A stretch of DNA of 64,000 bases. Source: Paramagnetospirillum caucaseum. Lineage in GTDB: Bacteria > Pseudomonadota > Alphaproteobacteria > Rhodospirillales > Magnetospirillaceae. The notes under the pieces are model-generated. The model searched no databases and was not told the DNA's origin. It saw nothing but the letters and a program-made list of their open reading frames with translations. The stretch's first letter is position 1, and the number at the start of each line of letters is the position of its first letter. The position numbers and the translations under genes were made by a program. Positions 26,301 to 40,874 of the stretch are shown here, piece by piece. Location of the stretch: assembly GCF_000342045.1 (NCBI RefSeq), contig NZ_AONQ01000006.1, positions 1 through 64,000 of the forward strand, read 5' to 3'.

Positions 26301-28439
26301 ATGCAAGCTAGCCCGATGAAGCCTGCGGTACCTCCGCCGGCCAATACCCCCGTGGTCCTGGGCAGCGTGCCGGTCCAGCCGCTGTTTTCCCGGCGGCTGA
26401 TCGGCGCGGTGGTGGTGTTCGGGGTCGGCATGGCCTTGCTGGTGGCGGTCGTCACCACCCTGGGCCTGTGGGCGGGGCGGCAGGAGGCGATCAGCGGCGC
26501 CGAGGCGGTGACCCGCAATCTGGCCCGCAGCCTGACCGAATCCGTCGAGCGTTCCGTCAATTCCATGGACGTCACCCTGGCCTCGGTCGCCGAACTGGCG
26601 GCGGAGCAGGGGATGGCGGCGGCGCATCTCGACCTGCGGGCGGCGGTGGCCCAGCGCCTGACCTTCATTCCCTATCTGCGGCAGATCCTGGTGGTCCGGG
26701 CGGATGGAATGGTGCTGTTCGATTCGGCCAATCAGGCCGACGGGCGTTCCCTCGACCTTGCCGCCCTGCTGGCGGAGCACGCCCGCCTGCCGCGCCCGCT
26801 GGTGATCGGCGTTCCGGTCGACGGACGCTTCATCGGCGGCAGCGGGCGGTGGCTCGGCCACAAGACCATTCCGGTCAGCCGCGCCGTCCGCGGCGCCGAT
26901 GGCGCGGTGCTGGGGCTGGTGATCGGCGCGGTCAACCCCGAATATTTCGTGGCCAGTTTCCAGGGAATCGAGGCGGAATCCGGAGCCCATGTCCATCTGT
27001 GGCGCTTCGACGGGCTGATGCTGGCCGGGGCGGGGGGGCTCAACGATCCCCACCAGGACCGGGGCTGGGACAACCCGCTGTTCTCGCGCCACCTGGGCGA
27101 ATCCGAGATGGGCACCTTCCTGGGACCGGGCGGCGACGGGGTGACGTGGATCACCAGCTATCGCACCGCCCTGTCCTGGCCGCTGGTGGTCAGCGTCGGG
27201 GTTTCCCAGGACGTTGCGCTGGAAAGCTGGCGGCACAGCGTCGAGGCCATCGCCTGGCCGGTGGGAGGGGTGACGCTGATCGTGCTGGGCCTGACCGCCG
27301 CCATGGCCTCCATGTTGCGCCACCGCGGGCGTGATGAGGCCCGGCTGCGGCTGTCCGACATGGTGCTGTCCAACGTCTCCAACGGCGTGACCATCGCCGA
27401 GGTGGGGGCGCGCGACCTGCCGCTGATCTACGTCAACCCCGCCTTCGAGCGCATCACCGGCTATACCGCCCAGAGTGCCCTGGGACGCAATGCCCGCTTC
27501 CTGCACGAATTCGATCCGGCGCAGGAGGGGCTGGACGAGGTCCGCGCCGCCCTGGCCGAGGGAAAGCCGGTTTCGGTGGTTTTGCGCAACCAGCGGGCGG
27601 ACGGCACGCTGTTCTGGAACCAGTTGTCGCTGTCGCCGGTGCACGGCGCCAACGGGCAGGTCAGCCATTGGGTGGGCGTGCAGCGCGACATCACCCAGCA
27701 GGAGGAAGCCCGCGCCGCCCTGGCCAAGGCCTATGACGACGTCGCCCATTACAGCGAGGACCTGGAGCGTTTCTCCTTCGTGCTGGCCCATCACCTGCAG
27801 GAGCCGGCCCGCCAGATGCGGCTGCAGGCCCAGGTGCTGCTGCAGCGCATCGAGGACATCCCCGAATCCGGCGCCCAGCAGCCGGCCCAGCTGATCATCG
27901 ACGCCGCCAAGCGGCTGGTGGAGATGCTGCGTGACGTGCAGGCCTACCTGGCCGTCGAGCGCCAGCCGGTGACCGGCGGCACCGCCTCGTCGGAATCGGC
28001 GCTGGGTGCCGCCCTCAACCGCTTCATCGATCCCGAGGCCATCGGCCCGGTGGAGGTGGTGCGGGGGCTGTTGCCCCGGGCCGGCCTGCCCCAGAAGCAT
28101 CTGGACGATTTGTTGGAGATCATGGTCGAGAACGCCGTGCGTTTCCGCCATCCCCAACGGCCCCTGCGGCTGTGGGTGGGGGCCGAGCCGCATGCCGACG
28201 GCTGGCTGTTCCGGGTCGAGGACAACGGCATCGGCATCGAGCCCGGCTATCATGAACGGGTCTTCGTGGCGCTGGAGCGCCTGCATTCCGGTAACACCTA
28301 CGGCGGTACCGGCATCGGGCTGGCCATCGCCCGCAAGATCGTCGAGGCGGCGGGCGGGCGCATCTGGGTGGAATCCGACGGCAGCAGCGGCAGCGCCTTC
28401 CTCTTCACCCTGCCCATGACGCCGGGCGGCGTGCTCTGA
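26301..28439 (+). CDS. Membrane sensor histidine kinase with LOV-like PAS domain
   Basis: The 712-residue protein has a membrane helix at ~32-57, a ~270-residue periplasmic double-Cache-like sensor, a second helix near 320, then a PAS domain closely resembling LOV (YVNPAFERITGY, GRNARFL, VGVQRDIT) in which the photoactive Cys of GRNCRFL is Ala. A kinase domain follows, with the phospho-His in FVLAHHLQEP and ATPase motifs ENAVRF, DNGIGIE and GGTGIGLAI. No response regulator is adjacent. The start may be ATG 26316. Confidence 0.85.
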   Translation: MQASPMKPAVPPPANTPVVLGSVPVQPLFSRRLIGAVVVFGVGMALLVAVVTTLGLWAGRQEAISGAEAVTRNLARSLTESVERSVNSMDVTLASVAELAAEQGMAAAHLDLRAAVAQRLTFIPYLRQILVVRADGMVLFDSANQADGRSLDLAALLAEHARLPRPLVIGVPVDGRFIGGSGRWLGHKTIPVSRAVRGADGAVLGLVIGAVNPEYFVASFQGIEAESGAHVHLWRFDGLMLAGAGGLNDPHQDRGWDNPLFSRHLGESEMGTFLGPGGDGVTWITSYRTALSWPLVVSVGVSQDVALESWRHSVEAIAWPVGGVTLIVLGLTAAMASMLRHRGRDEARLRLSDMVLSNVSNGVTIAEVGARDLPLIYVNPAFERITGYTAQSALGRNARFLHEFDPAQEGLDEVRAALAEGKPVSVVLRNQRADGTLFWNQLSLSPVHGANGQVSHWVGVQRDITQQEEARAALAKAYDDVAHYSEDLERFSFVLAHHLQEPARQMRLQAQVLLQRIEDIPESGAQQPAQLIIDAAKRLVEMLRDVQAYLAVERQPVTGGTASSESALGAALNRFIDPEAIGPVEVVRGLLPRAGLPQKHLDDLLEIMVENAVRFRHPQRPLRLWVGAEPHADGWLFRVEDNGIGIEPGYHERVFVALERLHSGNTYGGTGIGLAIARKIVEAAGGRIWVESDGSSGSAFLFTLPMTPGGVL

Positions 28440-28465
28440 TTCCCCGCCGTCCGGCCCAAACGGAA

Positions 28466-28500
28466 AAAGCCCCCGGCGGAGGATCATCGCCGGGGGCTTT
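28466..28500. terminator. Bidirectional rho-independent terminator
   Basis: GCCCCCGGCG and its perfect complement, flanked by AAA/TTT, form a 13-bp stem with a 9-nt loop between the convergent histidine kinase and Crp-type genes. The minus strand continues with TTTTT. Confidence 0.8.
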
Positions 28501-28650
28501 CGCCCAGAGGTAGTGCCCCAAAAGTCACCCTCGGGCCCGTCTGCAGTCCCGTTCGTTCGTTCGAGGAGGGGACGGACTGGAATTCGTGACAGGCCCAATA
28601 TAGGGGAGGGTGGGGTCTCGCGTCTGTGAAGAGTCTCACATAGCGGAAAA

Positions 28651-29352
28651 TCAATCGAGAGAGGTCAGGCCCTCCAGGGCGGTGAGCTTGTTCAGGGTGA
28701 TCTGGCCGCGGCCCAGCGTCACGATGCCGGCCTGTTCCCACTTGGACAGCACCTTGTTGACGCTTTCGCGGCTGATGCCCAGATGGTCGGCGATTTCCTG
28801 CTGCGACAGCTTGATGGAGGACGGCGTGCCCGGCTTGGCCTTGGTCCCCATGGTCTGGTCGAGCATCAGCAGATGCTTGGCCAGCCGCGAGGGCAGGGAG
28901 AGGAACACCATGTCCTCCAGCTGGTTGTCGGCCTTGCGGATGCGGTCGCACAGCACCTCGATCAGGTGCAGGGCCTGGGCGGGGTGCCGATGCAGGAAGG
29001 TGTGGACGTCCTTGCGCTCCAGGGCGATCAGCTCGGAGGCTTCCATGGCGGTGGCGTCGGCCGAGCGCTCCTTGCCGTCCAGCACGGCGATCTCGCCGAA
29101 CAGCTGGCCCGGCTTGATCAGGCCGTAGGTGACCTCGCGGCCGTCGGCGGACAGCACGCCGATGCGGATCAGCCCCCTGGCCACCAGATACAGCCGGTCG
29201 CCGGGATCGCCCTTGGAAAACAGCGTCTCGCGCGCATCGACCTTGACCATCTTGGCCTTGGCCGCCAGCTCGTCGAGCAGGTCGGTCTGGACGGACGCGA
29301 ACAAGGGCGTGTTCGCCAGCATCTCGCGGCGACGCAAAACTGTTTCCGGCAT
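28651..29352 (-). CDS. Crp/Fnr-family transcription regulator (Crp-type)
   Basis: The 233-residue protein has a cyclic-nucleotide domain with FGEIAVLDGKERSADATA, the Arg-Ser phosphate-binding cassette of cNMP-binding members, and a C-terminal winged helix (SQQEIADHLGISRESVNKVL). The N-terminal Cys cluster of FNR is absent, so it is not an oxygen sensor of that type. The start lies 21 nt after livM on the same strand, so it is probably co-transcribed with the liv operon. Confidence 0.88.
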   Translation of the reverse strand: MPETVLRRREMLANTPLFASVQTDLLDELAAKAKMVKVDARETLFSKGDPGDRLYLVARGLIRIGVLSADGREVTYGLIKPGQLFGEIAVLDGKERSADATAMEASELIALERKDVHTFLHRHPAQALHLIEVLCDRIRKADNQLEDMVFLSLPSRLAKHLLMLDQTMGTKAKPGTPSSIKLSQQEIADHLGISRESVNKVLSKWEQAGIVTLGRGQITLNKLTALEGLTSLD

Positions 29353-29373
29353 GCTCGAGCGTCTCTCCCCACC

Positions 29374-30324
29374 TCAGCCAGTGATGCCGCGCCGCTTCAA
29401 CCATGGCGCCAGCACGCCGATCATACCGCTACGGAACAACAACACGCAAACAACGAAGATGACGCCCTGGATGATAATCACCCACGAGCCGATGCCGGCG
29501 AAGAAATCCTGGATGGCCACCACCAGGAAGGCGCCGACCATCGGCCCCAGTACGGTGCCCACCCCGCCCAGCAGGGTCATCAGCACCACCTCGCCCGACA
29601 TGTGCCAACTGACGTCGGCCAGGGAGGCCAGCTGGAACACCAGGCTTTTCAGGGAACCGGCCAGCCCGGCGAAGGCCGAGGACAGCACGAAGGCGATCAG
29701 CTTGTAGCGTCCCACCTCGTAGCCCAGCGAGACGGCGCGGGGTTCGTTGTCGCGGATGGCCTTCAGCACCTGGCCGAAGGGAGAATTGACCACCCGGTGG
29801 AGGAACAGCAGCGAGGCGACGAACACCGCCAGCACGAAATAGTACATGGTCATGGTGTCGGAAAGGTCGAACAGGCCGAACAGATGGCCGCGCGGCACGC
29901 CCTGGATGCCGTCCTCGCCATGGGTCATGGGGGCTTGTACCGCCACGAAGAAGCCCAGCTGGGCCAGCGCCAGGGTGATCATGGCGAAATAGATGCCCTG
30001 GCGGCGGATGGCCAGCCAGCCGACCACGGCGCCCAGCACGGTGGCCAGGGCCACGCCCAGCAGGATGGCGATCTCCGGGGTCAGGCCCCATTCCTTGGCG
30101 GCATAGGCGGTGAGATAGGCCGACCAGCCGAAGAACATGGCGTGGCCGAAGGACAGCAGCCCCACATAGCCGAGCAGCAGGTTGAAGGCGGCGGCGAACA
30201 GGCCGAAGCACAGGCCCTTCATCAGGAAGACGGGATAGACGGCGAAGGGCAGTACCAGTCCCAGGCCGATCAGGGCCAGGATGAAGGGTTTCTGGCGCGA
30301 GGGGACGGAAGGAGAAAGGGTCAT
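29374..30324 (-). CDS. livM: Branched-chain amino acid ABC transporter permease LivM
   Basis: The 316-residue integral membrane protein has the LivM pattern, with GYVGLLSFGHAMFFGWSAY, the EAA-like loop KAIRDNEPRAVSLGYEVGRYKL and GGVGTVLGPMVGAF. It pairs with LivH to form the channel for branched-chain amino acids or a related substrate. Four nt separate it from livH. Confidence 0.92.
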   Translation of the reverse strand: MTLSPSVPSRQKPFILALIGLGLVLPFAVYPVFLMKGLCFGLFAAAFNLLLGYVGLLSFGHAMFFGWSAYLTAYAAKEWGLTPEIAILLGVALATVLGAVVGWLAIRRQGIYFAMITLALAQLGFFVAVQAPMTHGEDGIQGVPRGHLFGLFDLSDTMTMYYFVLAVFVASLLFLHRVVNSPFGQVLKAIRDNEPRAVSLGYEVGRYKLIAFVLSSAFAGLAGSLKSLVFQLASLADVSWHMSGEVVLMTLLGGVGTVLGPMVGAFLVVAIQDFFAGIGSWVIIIQGVIFVVCVLLFRSGMIGVLAPWLKRRGITG

Positions 30325-30328
30325 GGCG

Positions 30329-31216
30329 TCAGGCTCCCTTGCCGAACAGCCCGGCGGGCTTGATCAGAAGAACCACGACCATGACCATGAAGATCACGGT
30401 GCTGGCGGCTTCGGGGTAGAAGACCTTGGTCAGGCCTTCCACCAGCCCCAGCATGTAGCCGGTGACGATGGAGCCCAGGATCGAGCCCATGCCGCCGATC
30501 ACCACCACGGCGAACACCACGATGATCAGGTCCGAGCCCATCTTGGGGCTGACCTGATAGATGGGGGCGGCCAGCACGCCGGCGATGGCGGCCAGGGCGA
30601 CGCCGAAGCCGTAGGTGAGCGTGATCATCAGCGGCACGTTGATGCCGAAAGCTTGGACCAGGGTGGGGTTTTCCGTGCCGGCGCGCAGGTAGGCGCCCAG
30701 CTTGGTCTTCTCGATGGCGTACCAGGTGCCCAGGCACAGCACCAGCGAGGCCACCACCACCCAGCCGCGATAGATGGGCAGGAACATGAAGCCCAGGTTC
30801 CAGCCGCCGGCCAATTCCTTGGGCACCGAATAGGGCTGGCCCGACACGCCGTAACCCTCGCGGAACAGGCCCTCGATGATCAGGGCGAGGCCGAAGGTCA
30901 GCAGCAGGCCGTAGAGATGGTCCAGCTTGTACAGCCGGCACAGCATGGTGCGCTCGATAATGATGCCGACCAGCGCCACCACCAGGGGGGCGACGATCAG
31001 GGCCGGCCAGTAGCCCAGCCCCAGAAAGTTGAGCGCCAGCCAGGCGACGAAGGCGCCCATCATGTACAGGGCGCCGTGACTGAAATTGATGATGTTGAGC
31101 AGCCCGAAGATCAGCGCCAGCCCCAGGCTGAGCATGGCGTAGAAGGCGCCATTGATGAGACCCAGCAGCAATTGCCCGAACAGGGCCTGGGTCGGTATGC
31201 CGAGGATGGTCATCAT
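30329..31216 (-). CDS. livH: Branched-chain amino acid ABC transporter permease LivH
   Basis: The 295-residue permease has about eight helices and LivH motifs LINGAFYAMLSLGLALIFG, NFSHGALYMMGAF and GGMGSILGSIV. It is the second channel subunit of the system. Two tandem ATGs (31216, 31213) are equally possible starts. It follows the binding-protein gene after a hairpin-bearing gap. Confidence 0.92.
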   Translation of the reverse strand: MMTILGIPTQALFGQLLLGLINGAFYAMLSLGLALIFGLLNIINFSHGALYMMGAFVAWLALNFLGLGYWPALIVAPLVVALVGIIIERTMLCRLYKLDHLYGLLLTFGLALIIEGLFREGYGVSGQPYSVPKELAGGWNLGFMFLPIYRGWVVVASLVLCLGTWYAIEKTKLGAYLRAGTENPTLVQAFGINVPLMITLTYGFGVALAAIAGVLAAPIYQVSPKMGSDLIIVVFAVVVIGGMGSILGSIVTGYMLGLVEGLTKVFYPEAASTVIFMVMVVVLLIKPAGLFGKGA

Positions 31217-31246
31217 GGGCTGGGGCCTCTTGCGCTCAGGTCAATG

Positions 31247-31295
31247 CCCCCACCCTTCGCCCTCCCCGGGCCATGCCGGGGGAGGGGTGGGGTGG
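31247..31295 (-). repeat. GC-rich imperfect hairpin between livJ and livH
   Basis: CCTCCCC-GG and CCGGGGGAGG, extended by CCCCACCC/GGGGTGGGG, can form a strong stem. Intercistronic hairpins after a binding-protein gene often stabilise its mRNA and lower downstream expression, which would suit the higher need for the periplasmic subunit. Confidence 0.5.
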
Positions 31296-31304
31296 GGGGA
31301 ATGA

Positions 31305-32519
31305 TTACTTCTTCACCAGCGGGCAGGTGCTCTCGGCCAGCGGCTGGTAGGCCTCGTCGCCGGGGATGGTGCGGACGATCTTGTAGTAATCCCACGGCCC
31401 CTTGGACTCGGACGGCTTCTTGACCTGGGCCAGGTACATGTCGTGGACCATGCGGCCGTCGGCGCGGATCTTGCCGTTCTTGGCGAAGAAGTCGGCGATG
31501 GGCAGTTTGCGCATCTCGTCGGCCACCTTGATGCCCTCGTCGGTCTTGGCGGCGGCGGTGGACTTCAGGTAATGCAGCACCTGGGAATAGGTGCCGGCAT
31601 GGACCATGGACGGCATCTTGCCGCCGCCCATCTTCTCGGACCAGCGCTTGGACCACGCCCGGGTCTGGTCGTCCATGTCCCAGTAGAAGCCGGTGGTCAG
31701 CATCATGCCCTGGGCGTTTTCCAGGCCCAGCGAGTGCACGTCGGTGATGAACACCAAAAGGCCGGCCAGGGACTGGCCCGCCTGGGTGATGCCGAATTCC
31801 TTGGCCTGCTTGATGGCGTTGATGGTGTCGGCGCCGGCATTGGCCAGGCCGATGATCTGGGCGCCCGACGCCTGGGCCTGCAGCAGGAAGGACGAGAAGT
31901 CGGAATTGGGGAAGGGATGCTTCACCGCGCCCTTGACCGTGCCGCCGTTGGCCTTGACCACGCGCTCGGTCTGGGCCTGCAGGTTGTGGCCGAAGGCGTA
32001 GTCGGCGGTCAGGAAGAACCAGGTCTTGCCGCCGCTCTTCACCACCGCGTCGCCGGTGCCCACCGCCATGGCGTAGGTGTCGTAGGTCCAGTGGAAGCCG
32101 GTGGCCGAGCATTTGTCGTTGGTCAGCGGCGTCGAGGCGGCGCCCGACACCAGATCGACCTTGCCCTTCTCCTTGGAGACCTCGCGCACCGCGATGGCCG
32201 CCGCCGTGGTCACCAGCTCGGCGATCACGTCCACCTGTTCGGTGTCGTACCACTTCCGCGCGATGCCCGACGCGATGTCGGCCTTGTTCTGGTGGTCGGC
32301 GGAGATCAACTCGATGGTCTGGCCGTTCAGCTTGCCGCCGAAATCGTCGATGGCCATCTGGGCGGCGACGATGGTGCCCTTGCCGGCCAGGTCGGAATAG
32401 GTTCCCGACAGGTCGGTGAGCACGCCGATCTTGACCTTGCCGTCGCTGTACTGGGCATGCGCCATGCCGGTGGACAGGGCCAGCGCCGCGGCGCCGAGCA
32501 GAAGCCTCTTCATCACCAT
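31305..32519 (-). CDS. livJ: Branched-chain amino acid ABC transporter substrate-binding protein
   Basis: The 404-residue protein has a signal peptide (MVMKRLLLGAAALALSTGMAHA) and a type-I periplasmic binding fold (VKIGVLTDLSGTYSDLAGKG, AAQMAIDDFGG, FFLTADYAFGHNLQ). It feeds LivHMGF; the true ligand could be a non-branched amino acid, amide or urea. GGGAGGACC precedes the ATG. It sits inside the operon between the ATPase and permease genes. Confidence 0.9.
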   Translation of the reverse strand: MVMKRLLLGAAALALSTGMAHAQYSDGKVKIGVLTDLSGTYSDLAGKGTIVAAQMAIDDFGGKLNGQTIELISADHQNKADIASGIARKWYDTEQVDVIAELVTTAAAIAVREVSKEKGKVDLVSGAASTPLTNDKCSATGFHWTYDTYAMAVGTGDAVVKSGGKTWFFLTADYAFGHNLQAQTERVVKANGGTVKGAVKHPFPNSDFSSFLLQAQASGAQIIGLANAGADTINAIKQAKEFGITQAGQSLAGLLVFITDVHSLGLENAQGMMLTTGFYWDMDDQTRAWSKRWSEKMGGGKMPSMVHAGTYSQVLHYLKSTAAAKTDEGIKVADEMRKLPIADFFAKNGKIRADGRMVHDMYLAQVKKPSESKGPWDYYKIVRTIPGDEAYQPLAESTCPLVKK

Positions 32520-32538
32520 GTTAGGTCCTCCCGTTGGG

Positions 32539-33241
<703 letters not shown>

Positions 33242-33249
<8 letters not shown>

Positions 33250-34012
33250 GGCCAGCCGCTCCATGGCCCGAGCCCATATAGGCCTCGACCACCTCGGGAT
33301 TGTCGGAAATCTCGGCGTAGCTGCCCTCGGCCAGCACGCGGCCCAGCTTCAGCACCGTGATGGTGTCGGAGAGATCGGCCACCACCGAGAGATTATGCTC
33401 GACCATCAGGATGGTGCGGTTGGCCGAAACCCGGCGGATCAGATCGGCGGTGCGCCGCACGTCCTCGGCGCCCATGCCGGCCATGGGCTCGTCCAGCAGC
33501 AGCATCTCGGGGTCGAGCGCCAGGGTGGTGGCGATCTCCAGCGCCCGTTTGCGGCCGTAGGACAGCTCGCCGGCCGGGGTGTCGCGGTATTCGGCGACCC
33601 CCACCGCCTCGATCAGTTCCTCGGCGCGGGTGTTGAGTTCGTTCAGGCACTCGCCCGAGCGCCAGAACTGGAACGACTTGCCCTGCTTGCGCTGCAGCGC
33701 GACGCGGACGTTTTCCAGGACCGTCAGGTGGCCGAACACCGCCGAGATCTGGAACGACCGCACCATGCCGTGGCGGGCGATGGCCGCCGGCTGGGTGTGG
33801 GTGATGTCGGTGCCGTTGAACAGAATCTGGCCCTTGGTGGGCGTCAGGAACTTGGTCACCAGGTTGAAGCAGGTGGTCTTGCCCGCCCCGTTGGGACCGA
33901 TCAGCGCATGGATGGTGTGGCGGCGGACCCGCAAATTGACGTCGGATACGGCGACGAAGCCCTTGAACTCCTTGGTCAAGGAGCGGGTTTCGACGATGAA
34001 CTCGTCTCCCAT
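33242..34012 (-). CDS. livG: Branched-chain amino acid ABC transporter ATPase LivG
   Basis: The 256-residue ATPase has Walker A GPNGAGKTT, the LivG-type RSFQISAVFGHLTVLENV Q-loop region, LSYGRKRALEIATTLA as signature and LLLDEPMAGMG as Walker B. An upstream in-frame ATG exists, but 34012 has a perfect GGAGGTG ribosome site and gives the family length. It is the first gene of livG-livF-livJ-livH-livM-crp. Confidence 0.92.
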
Positions 34013-34527
34013 GCGGACACCTCCCTGCGGCGGCCCTGTCCGGCGAGCCTGCGCGGGATTGCTTCCCGTCTGCCCGGTCGCCTGAATATTATTCATCAAA
34101 TAAGGCCATCAAAATCGCACCCTGTCAAAGCATGGAATTGGTCCGGGCGACCCATCGGGTGAAAACCCTATTTCAAGGCTAGGTGGCCAATTGCCGCGAG
34201 ACGAAGTCTGTCGTCCCCTGGCCAATGAATGAGGGAATTGATCTTCCATTTTACAAGAGGGGTCGAAGGGGCGGTATCGCCGCCGCTCAAGTCTATGAGT
34301 GTTTCCCGGGGACCCCGGACATTGGTGGCGCGGCCATTGTCAAGAGGCGGGAAGTACGGAAACCTGCTCTTGGCGAAGCCGTTGGAATGCCGTATGAAGT
34401 TTAGCTTGGCTGATCGCTGCCGGCGATCGGGTGGGGGGCTGTCTGCCCGCCCAAGGTGACGGATTGGGTATGTTGGATCAGGCTGTGCGGCCGGTTGGGA
34501 CCGCAGGGCGGTATAAAGGAATACGAA
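34013..34527. other. Divergent intergenic region between livG and gltB
   Basis: These 515 bp carry the liv promoter (separate entry) and a weak gltB promoter candidate, TTGGCG (34370-34375) with TATGAA (34393-34398), 17 bp apart. Short open frames here lack ribosome sites or motifs. I see no RNA gene or riboswitch. Confidence 0.55.
34100..34128 (-). promoter_or_regulatory. Predicted sigma-70 promoter for the liv operon
   Basis: A consensus TTGACA on the minus strand (34128-34123) is 17 bp from CCTTAT (34105-34100). A GAATA-A-TATTC palindrome follows near the predicted start and could bind a regulator. Confidence 0.45.
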
Positions 34528-39159
<4,632 letters not shown>

Positions 39160-39160
39160 C

Positions 39161-40579
39161 ATGGGAAAGGCAACCGGTTTCAAGGAATTCGACCGCCAGA
39201 CCCCCGGCTACGAAGCGCCGGCGGAGCGCGTGAAGCACTACCGCGAGTTCGCCACGCCGCTGACCGACGAGGAATTGGCCCGCCAAGGGGCGCGCTGCAT
39301 GGATTGCGGCATCCCCTTCTGCCACCAGGGCTGCCCGGTCAACAACATCATTCCCGACTGGAATGACCTGGTGTACCGCAACCGCTGGAAGGAGGCCGCC
39401 GAGGTTCTCCACTCCACCAACAACTTCCCGGAATTCACCGGCCGCGTCTGCCCGGCGCCGTGCGAGGCGTCGTGCACCCTGAACATCACCGACTCTCCGG
39501 TGGCCATCAAGACCATCGAGCACGCCATCGTCGAGCGCGCCTTCGCCGAGGGCTGGATGGTGCCCGACCTGCCTAAGCGCGAGACCGGCAAGATGGTGGC
39601 GGTGGTGGGCGGCGGTCCGGCCGGCATGGCCGCCGCGCAGCAGCTGGCCCGCGCCGGCCATGCCGTGGTGCTGTTCGAGAAGAACGCCAAGGTGGGCGGC
39701 CTGCTGCGCTACGGCATTCCCGACTTCAAGCTGGAAAAGGACATCATCGACCGCCGCGTCGCCCAGATGGAGGCCGAGGGCGTCACCATCCGTGCCAACA
39801 CCCATGTGGGCGTCGATCTTTCGGCCCAGGACCTGTTGGACGGCTTCGACGCCGTGGTGCTCACCGGCGGCTCGGAAAAACCCCGCGACTTGGCCGTGCC
39901 CGGCCGCGAGTTGAAGGGCGTGCATTTCGCCATGGATTTCCTCACCCAGCAGAACCGCCGCAATGGCGGCGAGGCGGTGGGCGCCGAGGATATCCTGGCC
40001 AAGGGCAAGAAGGTGGTGGTGATCGGCGGCGGCGATACCGGCGCCGATTGCGTCGGCACCTCCAACCGCCATGGCGCCGCCTCGATCACCCAGATCGAGA
40101 TCATGCCCAAGCCGCCCGCGAAGGAAGACAAGGGGCTGTCCTGGCCGCTGTGGCCCAACAAGCTGCGGACCTCGTCCTCCCATGACGAGGGCTGCGAGCG
40201 CCGCTGGGCGGTGTCCACCCTGCGCTTCACCGGGCAGGACGGCCGGGTCACCGGCCTCGATTGCGCCGAGGTCGACGCCAGGTTCCAGCCCATCCCCGGC
40301 ACCGAGTTCAAGCTCGACGCCGATCTGGTGCTGCTGGCCATGGGCTTCGTTCATCCGGTCCACGAGGGTCTGGTGGACGGGCTGGGCCTGGAAAAGGACG
40401 GGCGCGGCAACGTCAAGGCCGATACCACCGCCTACCAGACCTCCAATCCCAAGGTCTTCGCCGCCGGCGATATCCGCCGGGGCCAGAGTCTGGTGGTGTG
40501 GGCCATCCGCGAGGGCCGTCAGGCCGCCCGCGCTGTGGACGCCTACCTCATGGGAAGCAGCGACCTGCCGGCCTGCTGA
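39161..40579 (+). CDS. gltD: Glutamate synthase small subunit
   Basis: The 472-residue subunit takes electrons from NADPH and passes them to GltB. Two Cys clusters near the N-terminus ([14 protein letters not shown] and CPAPCEASC) bind 4Fe-4S centres; the FAD site is [13 protein letters not shown] and the NADPH site [21 protein letters not shown] sits just before the ATG. It is co-transcribed with gltB and ends at a strong terminator. Confidence 0.96.
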   Translation: MGKATGFKEFDRQTPGYEAPAERVKHYREFATPLTDEELARQGARCMDCGIPFCHQGCPVNNIIPDWNDLVYRNRWKEAAEVLHSTNNFPEFTGRVCPAPCEASCTLNITDSPVAIKTIEHAIVERAFAEGWMVPDLPKRETGKMVAVVGGGPAGMAAAQQLARAGHAVVLFEKNAKVGGLLRYGIPDFKLEKDIIDRRVAQMEAEGVTIRANTHVGVDLSAQDLLDGFDAVVLTGGSEKPRDLAVPGRELKGVHFAMDFLTQQNRRNGGEAVGAEDILAKGKKVVVIGGGDTGADCVGTSNRHGAASITQIEIMPKPPAKEDKGLSWPLWPNKLRTSSSHDEGCERRWAVSTLRFTGQDGRVTGLDCAEVDARFQPIPGTEFKLDADLVLLAMGFVHPVHEGLVDGLGLEKDGRGNVKADTTAYQTSNPKVFAAGDIRRGQSLVVWAIREGRQAARAVDAYLMGSSDLPAC

Positions 40580-40599
40580 TCGCGGGGACGGGATCGGGA

Positions 40600-40634
40600 A
40601 AAAGGGGTGCGGCCGGATCGGCCGCACCCCTTTT
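40600..40634 (+). terminator. Rho-independent terminator after gltBD
   Basis: A perfect 15-bp stem (AAAAGGGGTGCGGCC and its complement) with a GGATC loop and a TTTT tail follows gltD by about 20 nt. Confidence 0.9.
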
Positions 40635-40874
40635 CACTGGTAATACCAGAGTAGCCCGGGTGAGGACCTTTGTTGTTCACAGTAACAATATTCATAACCT
40701 GAAATCATCAGATCGAATTTGATGAGGCGATCTTGTCTTCTCCCGCTCATTTCTGTGAGAGCGGGTTGCTGTTCTATTGATATCCCGCATCGGTTGCCTT
40801 CTTTGGTATGAGCATACCGATTGGGCACTTGGACTTATTGACTAGTTCAAAAGATCGTCATAGAAGGAGGCCGG

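Noticed and set aside
34326-34340. TGGCGCGGCCATTGT as a sigma-54 promoter for gltB
   Set aside because: Spacing fits, but the -12 GC is replaced by GT and the -24 is imperfect; no NtrC site is visible.
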